A stretch of DNA of 64,000 nucleotides, taken from the NCBI RefSeq assembly GCF_000210295.1, contig NC_026742.1, positions 496,001 to 560,000 on the forward strand, in the 5' to 3' direction. The DNA comes from Trypanosoma brucei gambiense DAL972. Its lineage: Eukaryota > Euglenozoa > Kinetoplastea > Trypanosomatida > Trypanosomatidae. The notes below the pieces were generated by a model. That model was not told where the DNA came from. It saw only the letters and a program-made list of their open reading frames with translations, and made no database searches. Both the position numbers and the translations under genes were made by a program. This document shows positions 57,995-64,000 of this stretch, one piece after another (the first letter of the stretch is position 1; every line of letters starts with the position of its first letter).

Positions 57995-60900
57995 ATGCGG
58001 AGTTTGGTCTCTTTGCGAACCAGGGCGCAGTCGGTTGCAGTCAGCGATGCCTTCATTTCCCTCCAATCATGTCACCGTCCCATAACAACTCCCGCAGCAA
58101 AACCGGCGGCGGGTGCCCATTTGCGTGAGCAGACAAAAGCTACTGACAAGGTTGTGGACTCAACAAAGGACCAGCGGCATCATTCGAAGGGACGCGGTGT
58201 AGCTAGAGTGAGGAATCGCGGCGGCCCATATCGTAGGCAGGCACAAGCATGGAACACTAGTGGAAAAAGTGGACTGAATTTGCCAGAATCCTCTACACCA
58301 GTTCTCTTTCCACTGGGGAACGGCCTAGAGGTAACGCTTCCCCACGACGCTTTCGCGTGGAAAACACGAGGTGCACTAGCCGGTATAGCGGAGCGAAACC
58401 AATCAGCGGGTGAACACGGAGGAAAATTCGTGGGGGATGGTGGTAAATCGCTTCAGGTGTGCGATTCAAATGGGTGTGGAACTGATCGGCAAGCGGAGGT
58501 GGCAATCATGCATCTGAATGAATCGGGGGAGCTCATCTCCGCTATCTTCGCTGTACCGTCCTTGAAGGGCAGTAAGAAACTGCAGAAGGCGCTTGAGGAG
58601 TGGCCAGAGCTACTTCACCGACTGCGAGCTGATTCCTTGCCCGTGATATTGGGGTCCAGCGGCGAATCACCGCCAACCGCACGATCCATCATCCGAGCTT
58701 TTCAAATTCTGACGGAAGCACTCGGGTCACTGGACAGTATTTCACAAAATTCGGGACTGCGTGCGGAGCAGCTCTTCCCGGCCGATTTAGTAGCTGCACT
58801 CTGGAGAGCGCTTCCTCCCATGCACGAGTACATCAAGCGTACAGCTGTGGACTCCCCACAACCATCTGGTGGGACAGATAGTGATAACGGTGTCAATGAA
58901 AGCCTGAGAGATGACGAGGTAGCGTTACCCGCAACCCCAGAGTTGCCGAGTTCTCCCATGAAAGCATTTAAAGTGGCCAGACGCGCCCTGGCACTACGGG
59001 CTCGTGAAGTCGATGATGTACTGCCACCGTCTCTGTTGGTTCAAGTGTTATTGTCCATAGAGAAATGTGGCGCGCTCTCCGATGATATCATTGGACCCAT
59101 GGGAACGCGTCTACTTGAAAGGTATGACAGAGCTCTAGTCGCGCACGGGGGACCGCAACGCGTTGCTTCGAATCACCAGCTCTCCACACGGTTTGTTTCC
59201 AGAACTATGAACTCGTACGACTTGCCTTTTAGTGATGAGGATTCAGTGAGCTTTGCTCGGCTTCTGGGGAGGGCACAGGTGGTAGATCACTTTCAACTCC
59301 ATCGACTGGTACACACAATTCTCCTTCCTTCAGTAGTACGGGCTCTGCGAAGCAATGTGCTAAGCCTAACAGAATTGTTTGAGTTGACAGCATGTTATGC
59401 TCGGTACGCCGTGTGCGGGCGGCCTGTCGTACAAGTGACGGAACTCTGGATGTCGCACGTACCTCAAATGAGCTTGGAGCAGTGTGTCAAACTACTGAAC
59501 ATTGTGAGTCCGAACAGGCAGCGCATCAACGGCAAGAATCGATTCACATCAGGAAAGACACGTCAAATCCCAGCGACTGGTGCGGAGGAAGATTACTTTC
59601 CCTTGGTGGGCGCTGTTCTTGAACGTGCTGTGTGGCTATGCGTTCGTGAAACACAAATCGTTAATAATACTGATACCACTGAAAAGATTATTGCTGTCGC
59701 TGATGAGGACTGTGGCGTGCTGTCTCCAACCTGTCTAACGAAGTTCATGTGTGCACTAACTAGGGTCAATGCTGAACGCTGGGCTGAGGTTTACATGGTT
59801 GTGGCATCTGTGATCGAGAAAAAACTAGAACTGTTTTCAATCACTGATGTTATGTCCATGGCAAAATCCATTATACAGCGAGGATCCAACATACCGTACC
59901 ACACGTTCCATGCTCAATTAGCGCGCTTCCTGCTGCAGGCTAAAGCGGCGTTAAGCGATGTGAAGGTTGCTAGCGTTGCTCTCGTCTCTGCCGCCTTGAT
60001 GCTACCGGCACCGCCACTCTCGCTATCGAAGGTGAAGGAGGTACATTTTCTTCAACCACCAACAAACTCAGTGCCAGCTCCAACGTGTGCGGGCGAGGAT
60101 AAGCCCCTACGTGAGATGGGTAGCTGCACACTGGAACACTCATCAGCATTGGCTATTTTTCGCAAGCATGGCACACGACTTGGTTTGCACAGTTTCGTTG
60201 CAGGAATGTGTGCCACTCCACTGGAGGAGCTCCCGCGACGCTCGCAGGAGCGCGTAATTGTTCACTTTACCGCTATAGCTTCAGCGATCGGGGTGGCGTG
60301 GCTTGCTAGGGGTATTGCGGCGTTGACTTCGAGAATTCCAGATTCTGTGGATCCACTCTCAGTGCAGCGGTGGTTTTCTCGTTTCACGGTTGTGGATGTT
60401 ACACGACAGCTAGACTTGGAGCACGCAGCGATGCTTTTGAATGTTTTGTCACATGAAAACTACAGCCGGGAGAGTGCACTAGCAAAGAGAGCCATAACCA
60501 ATCGTGTTGCCCGTTTGCTGCTTCAAGATGACGTTTCTCTGCACTCTATAGTGCTAATTGCGCCTGCACTTCAGCGCGCAGACGTTTTCTTTCCACATCT
60601 ATATTCGCGCCTTTGTCGCGTGCTGCTGTCGACCGTGCAGAAGGCCCCGTTCGATGCTCTACTTCCGGCGTTTTACGTGGCGGCAGATGAGTTCACGCGG
60701 TGCAAACATCACAATGGCGGCACGTTTAGGGATGTGTGGGAACTTTTGCGCACCCGAGTGATTGATGATGCTGCGGTATCCCTCACTACAGAAGACGTTA
60801 TCGTAGCATTAAATGGATTCGCCGCGCTGGACGTTGGGGACTACCCCGTATTCTCTGTGCTTCTTCACAGGTTGTGGGTGTCGTATAGGGAAGTCGCCTC

Positions 60901-62032
60901 CCAATGTGGTGGTGAGGAGGGAGGGACATCGGCAGTGAGTGGGTCCTTGACCCCAACGCGATGGGTAGATAAGGTTCTTTCGGGTTGCACCCCGAGTGCA
61001 GTTGCGGTCCTAGCTTGCTCACTCACCCATTTGGGTGATGGTGAAGTCGTGGACACCTTCATGCCATGGGTGCTTCTCCGCCTTCGGCAAGTCGTTAGGG
61101 ACATCTTCCCCATTGACGTACTCCACCTCATGCCGGCGTTACTTACAAATTTCGCTAAGGCTGCATCGAGGGCAGAGAACTCGCTGAACCCCACTCACTG
61201 GTTAAACATTGATGCCAATTGCAGCCTCCTCCATGCGGTCTATGACGCGTGCCGCGAGTTGTTCCTCCAGATGTATGGAGAGGCGCGAAAGGACAGCGGG
61301 GAAGGAGTTGATGGAGTGCGTCGAGAGGACTGGATCCCAAAGGTGCATGTGTCAGTGTCGAGCGTGCCGCACCGCCACTTTGCAGAGCTCCTTATAGCCC
61401 TGTGCCGCGCTGGTGTGCAGGATGAAACGGTTGTCATGGCCTGTGCGCCGCGAACAACCCAACGTTGCTGCGCGGTACTACCCATGGCCGAACTTGTTGA
61501 CTTGACTATGGCGTTATGTTTTCATCTGCATTTGCACCCACAAGAAACAGATCAATGTGACACTTCAAAAGAACAAAGCATCAAGCATACAGATGGCACA
61601 GACGGGGACGTCGTTGGTAATCTTCCGTTTGCAGAGAGTGAGGGTACCGGAAACGGAGGTACCGATGCGGTTAAAAGTGCTTCACTGCAAGCAATTACCC
61701 CAAACCAACAGCTCTTACTCCCGGCACTGAACGCACTGTGGGAGCGTGTGGAAGAACTAAGTTTACCTCAAGTGGATGCACTGGTACGTTGCTTGAGGCA
61801 TTACTACGGCGAAAAAGTTGACACTGATTTTCTGTTTCGCCTGCAAAACCACCGAGCTGCGGTCGAGGAAATGAGGCGCAGTCGTCAGCAGAGGCGGGGC
61901 GAAAAAGTGATGAAGGGTGAGGCAACTTTGACCGTTGATGCTGCAAAGCCGCGGAATTCTGCTGAAGAACAGGGCCGACGGGAGGAGGGTACGCAATTAC
62001 AGCTGACAGCGGAAGATCTTTTTGTTTGCTGA
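57995..62032 (+). CDS. Large probable mitochondrial protein, 1345 residues, unrecognised
   Basis: No family recognised with confidence. Start at the ATG at 57995, first after the predicted acceptor; in-frame upstream sequence has only a GTG. The N-terminus (MRSLVSLRTRAQSVAVSDAF) is basic, Ser/Ala-rich and lacks acids, as in kinetoplastid mitochondrial presequences. Residues ~20-110 are basic and low complexity. From about 230 on it is a chain of amphipathic helices with Leu-rich repeats of the type LVAALWRALPPMHEYIKR, LLVQVLLSIEKCGALS, LTELFELTACYARY and LLNVLSHENYS, about 35-45 residues apart, resembling helical-repeat (PPR/OPR-like) proteins that bind organellar RNA. It ends in a Lys/Arg/Glu-rich tail. 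No RAP or catalytic domain seen. RNA-processing or ribosome role is a guess from architecture. Confidence 0.75.
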   Translation: MRSLVSLRTRAQSVAVSDAFISLQSCHRPITTPAAKPAAGAHLREQTKATDKVVDSTKDQRHHSKGRGVARVRNRGGPYRRQAQAWNTSGKSGLNLPESSTPVLFPLGNGLEVTLPHDAFAWKTRGALAGIAERNQSAGEHGGKFVGDGGKSLQVCDSNGCGTDRQAEVAIMHLNESGELISAIFAVPSLKGSKKLQKALEEWPELLHRLRADSLPVILGSSGESPPTARSIIRAFQILTEALGSLDSISQNSGLRAEQLFPADLVAALWRALPPMHEYIKRTAVDSPQPSGGTDSDNGVNESLRDDEVALPATPELPSSPMKAFKVARRALALRAREVDDVLPPSLLVQVLLSIEKCGALSDDIIGPMGTRLLERYDRALVAHGGPQRVASNHQLSTRFVSRTMNSYDLPFSDEDSVSFARLLGRAQVVDHFQLHRLVHTILLPSVVRALRSNVLSLTELFELTACYARYAVCGRPVVQVTELWMSHVPQMSLEQCVKLLNIVSPNRQRINGKNRFTSGKTRQIPATGAEEDYFPLVGAVLERAVWLCVRETQIVNNTDTTEKIIAVADEDCGVLSPTCLTKFMCALTRVNAERWAEVYMVVASVIEKKLELFSITDVMSMAKSIIQRGSNIPYHTFHAQLARFLLQAKAALSDVKVASVALVSAALMLPAPPLSLSKVKEVHFLQPPTNSVPAPTCAGEDKPLREMGSCTLEHSSALAIFRKHGTRLGLHSFVAGMCATPLEELPRRSQERVIVHFTAIASAIGVAWLARGIAALTSRIPDSVDPLSVQRWFSRFTVVDVTRQLDLEHAAMLLNVLSHENYSRESALAKRAITNRVARLLLQDDVSLHSIVLIAPALQRADVFFPHLYSRLCRVLLSTVQKAPFDALLPAFYVAADEFTRCKHHNGGTFRDVWELLRTRVIDDAAVSLTTEDVIVALNGFAALDVGDYPVFSVLLHRLWVSYREVASQCGGEEGGTSAVSGSLTPTRWVDKVLSGCTPSAVAVLACSLTHLGDGEVVDTFMPWVLLRLRQVVRDIFPIDVLHLMPALLTNFAKAASRAENSLNPTHWLNIDANCSLLHAVYDACRELFLQMYGEARKDSGEGVDGVRREDWIPKVHVSVSSVPHRHFAELLIALCRAGVQDETVVMACAPRTTQRCCAVLPMAELVDLTMALCFHLHLHPQETDQCDTSKEQSIKHTDGTDGDVVGNLPFAESEGTGNGGTDAVKSASLQAITPNQQLLLPALNALWERVEELSLPQVDALVRCLRHYYGEKVDTDFLFRLQNHRAAVEEMRRSRQQRRGEKVMKGEATLTVDAAKPRNSAEEQGRREEGTQLQLTAEDLFVC

Positions 62033-62380
62033 GTCGCAAGTTTTCAACTCCATCATAATTCGATGGTGGTGCTCATGGGGCGGCACGCACCACTTACGCA
62101 CGCGCTTTTCAAAACGGTTCCGCTGTCATTTTCTCTTCTGTTTTCCCGTTTGATACCTCTTGTAACTGTGAATCAAATGCTCTCCGCGGTTCCCTTCACA
62201 ACTTTACAAGAGGACGCAAGGTGTCGTGTCCACCATAGCATACAAGCAATTAGCTTACAACGAAACAGGGGCAGTAAGCTTTGTGGTGGTGGTGTGTGGA
62301 ACTGTTGGGGGAAGTATTGCAGTGGGAGTGCTTTCCCATTATTAGAATTCTAGGTTCGTCCGGTATTTTTGGTATGTTGA
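62033..62380 (+). other. Intergenic region
   Basis: Spacer with a pyrimidine-rich section (62110-62165) and a likely acceptor near 62209. It ends in a short upstream ORF, ATG at 62374, that overlaps the next start codon. No other gene seen. Confidence 0.55.
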
Positions 62381-64000
62381 ATGCAGAAGCAGACTAACGC
62401 CGAACCACCGTTATCGCCAACGACAGGTAGCGGTTTTGGTACGCCTCTGCCGCTGCAGGACGAGACCCCTGAAGACCATGCGCTTGTGGAGGGAAATGAC
62501 GCTGCTCAACACTTTCTTGAACTCCTGTCACCTAGTTCGCGCGGTGGCAATGCATCGGCATTGAAGAAAGGTAAGAAGAACACGAACCGTAGGTTACGCT
62601 TTGATCCAACTTTGCGTGTGGTAGAGGCGGCAGAAGCTCCGGTGCAAGCCAACACCGAGGACGGCTCTTCAAGTGAGGAAGACAGCGACTCGTGGCGCGG
62701 TAAGAGTTTGACCGCAACCGAAGAGGGAGGGTTGTCAGATGTTCCCGAACCTGAATTAACAGAGTTGTCTAACCGCCAGGCAACAAGAAGGCCGCCGTGG
62801 TGGGTGCATCGGTGGTCTGAGCTCTCGCTATTTCTTAACAGCACGCGTAGTGGCGGTAAACGGGGGAGTACACCGGTCGATGCTGTTAGAGATCAACTTT
62901 CAGCTGACCTCGTTGCTGCACAGTCGCTTCAGCAATTTGTGGGGCGTGATGAGTACGAACAAGTAGCGGAGGTGATTTCTGAGCAAAATCAACTCTTGCC
63001 TGGTGGAGCGGAGCGTAATACCAGTAGAATGGTAGCTGGGCTATTGCCACCGTGGCGACGTGAGGCTACGGGGAGGGAGATGATAGAACATCTCGTAGGA
63101 AAAATTCAAGGGTGGCTGCGAAATCTCTGCGATAGTGTAAAAGGGACCTCGGGTGGTGATGTGCAAAAAGTCTTTGGAGGCGAAGAACATGATGGATCTG
63201 ATGGTATTGTAGCGGCTCCCTTTTGTCCGGCAGTGAAGAGGGCGCATCGGTCTATGGTACAAAAGTCTCTCCTTCATGATCTTGTTGTACCATCAACAAA
63301 TATTTGGAGTGGAAGGGCATATCAGGTTTGTGAGGGGCTTCGAACTCAAACGCCGACGATCCATTTTGAGTACGTCACAGACGAAAGCGTCAGACCGGTT
63401 TTTCACTTGTCATGCTTGCATTATATTGACGGAGGGGAAATGCCGATGTCCGCTGTGGTGCAGGAGGCGCAAAAACGCCGCTCCCTTGTGATTCATATCG
63501 ACTACGTGCGTTTTCGACCGTCCTCTCCACCACATTCCGATAAAACCACTGATCATCAAATGCGGGCACGTGGTGGAAATCCCTCACGTGATGCAGTGGT
63601 GGGCGTTCCAACCGCTTCCGTTTCATCGGGGGCGAACGCCGGCGGTGGCGAAGGTCGTGCAGCTGCGGCGCCGGTAAACTTTAGTCCGCATGATGAGCTG
63701 GTCTCTAGCATTCTGGATAATTATGAACCGTATCGCATGATGGAATTGAACCTGTTGCCACATCTGAAGAACCGTACTTTCTACGAGGACCAACTGCGGA
63801 GTCTCCGCTCGCATCGTAGTCTCACAGAGGAACAGAGAAGGTTGATGATCACACTGGAAAAGTTGCACAAACTTACATGCAAGCTACAACACTCGTACCT
63901 CTCTGGGATGGTGACGTCATGGAGGCAACTCTTGCAATTAGGTAGGGGAAAATTTGGAGGAATATCCACCTCATCGGAGCAACCTGACACTGAGGGAAGA
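62381..64000 (+). CDS. Unrecognised protein, 3'-truncated by window edge (at least 540 residues)
   Basis: An open frame runs from the ATG at 62381 to the last base without a stop, 540 codons. No family recognised. It starts MQKQTNAEPPLSPTTG; an acidic Ser-rich part (about 80-105, EDGSSSEEDSDSW) is followed by a Trp-rich segment (RRPPWWVHRWSELSLFLN, about 130-147). A folded-looking unit follows around 300-375 (TIHFEYVTDESVRPVFHLSC, RRSLVIHIDYVRFRPS), then an Ala/Gly-rich linker and a helical charged stretch near the right edge (PYRMMELNLLPHLKNRTFYE, EEQRRLMITLEKLHKL). Codon use is uniform and frames on the opposite strand are short, so this is a real gene. Upstream, ATG-TTG-AAT-GCA-GAA-GCA-GAC-TAA at 62374-62397 overlaps its start out of frame. 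Confidence 0.8.
   Translation, partial: MQKQTNAEPPLSPTTGSGFGTPLPLQDETPEDHALVEGNDAAQHFLELLSPSSRGGNASALKKGKKNTNRRLRFDPTLRVVEAAEAPVQANTEDGSSSEEDSDSWRGKSLTATEEGGLSDVPEPELTELSNRQATRRPPWWVHRWSELSLFLNSTRSGGKRGSTPVDAVRDQLSADLVAAQSLQQFVGRDEYEQVAEVISEQNQLLPGGAERNTSRMVAGLLPPWRREATGREMIEHLVGKIQGWLRNLCDSVKGTSGGDVQKVFGGEEHDGSDGIVAAPFCPAVKRAHRSMVQKSLLHDLVVPSTNIWSGRAYQVCEGLRTQTPTIHFEYVTDESVRPVFHLSCLHYIDGGEMPMSAVVQEAQKRRSLVIHIDYVRFRPSSPPHSDKTTDHQMRARGGNPSRDAVVGVPTASVSSGANAGGGEGRAAAAPVNFSPHDELVSSILDNYEPYRMMELNLLPHLKNRTFYEDQLRSLRSHRSLTEEQRRLMITLEKLHKLTCKLQHSYLSGMVTSWRQLLQLGRGKFGGISTSSEQPDTEGR

Noticed and set aside
1..64000. CRISPR arrays, phage or bacterial operon features, insertion sequences, tRNA or rRNA genes
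   Set aside because: None seen. The sequence is eukaryotic (kinetoplastid); tandem repeats are microsatellites or gene duplications and no RNA gene fold was recognised.

Overview
The window reads as nuclear DNA of a kinetoplastid, most likely Trypanosoma brucei or a close relative (T. b. gambiense, T. evansi). From memory it corresponds to the chromosome 9 stretch that starts with the fatty acyl-CoA synthetase (ACS) array and carries RNA-editing ligase 1. The grounds are: all credible genes lie on the + strand and none has an intron; genes are separated by T-rich and AT-microsatellite spacers with polypyrimidine-AG sites of the kind used for spliced-leader trans-splicing; and there are two kinetoplast RNA-editing proteins (KREL1 with its adenylated Lys at residue 87, and a U1-like zinc-finger protein matching KREPB9). 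The window looks like the interior of one polycistronic transcription unit; no strand switch, tRNA, rRNA or transposon was recognised.

Layout: (1) 1-8.7 kb, tandem ACS array: a 5'-truncated copy, two complete copies and nearly identical spacers. (2) 8.7-19.7 kb: two unrecognised proteins, the spliceosomal U4/U6 factor PRP3, a sideroflexin, and a 3.2-kb T-rich stretch without a credible gene. (3) 19.7-37 kb: a WDR20/creC-like WD40 protein, KREL1, a TBCK-type TBC/rhodanese protein, a DDI1-type ubiquitin-shuttle protease, an EF-hand-like protein, KREPB9 and a large low-complexity protein. (4) 37-48 kb: an ER GRP170/LHS1 chaperone, an M16 mitochondrial processing peptidase subunit, and a diverged ORC2-like replication protein. 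(5) 48-64 kb: a small acidic protein, an RNA-binding protein with zinc knuckle and RRM, a basic Ser/Arg-rich protein, the NEDD8 E1 catalytic subunit UBA3, a large probable mitochondrial protein, and a gene open at the right edge (62381 onward) whose stop codon lies outside the window.

The genes do not form one pathway, as is normal for trypanosome transcription units. Loose themes are mitochondrial function (KREL1, KREPB9, MPP, sideroflexin, the 1345-residue protein) and ubiquitin/NEDD8 biology (DDI1, UBA3, and the WDR20-like protein if it partners a deubiquitinase). Individual expression would be set after transcription by trans-splicing and UTRs. For most genes the interval between the best polypyrimidine-AG site and the start codon contains no ATG. 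The exceptions (KREPB9, ORC2-like, UBA3, the right-edge gene) have short upstream ORFs, two of which overlap the start codon.

I found no clear previously undescribed multi-gene system. The observations most worth following are the diverged ORC2-like protein with a Cys-rich N-terminus and large insertion, the Asp-Cys-Gly active-site motif in the DDI1 protease, the mosaic ACS array with variation concentrated near the predicted acyl pocket, and the start-overlapping upstream ORFs.
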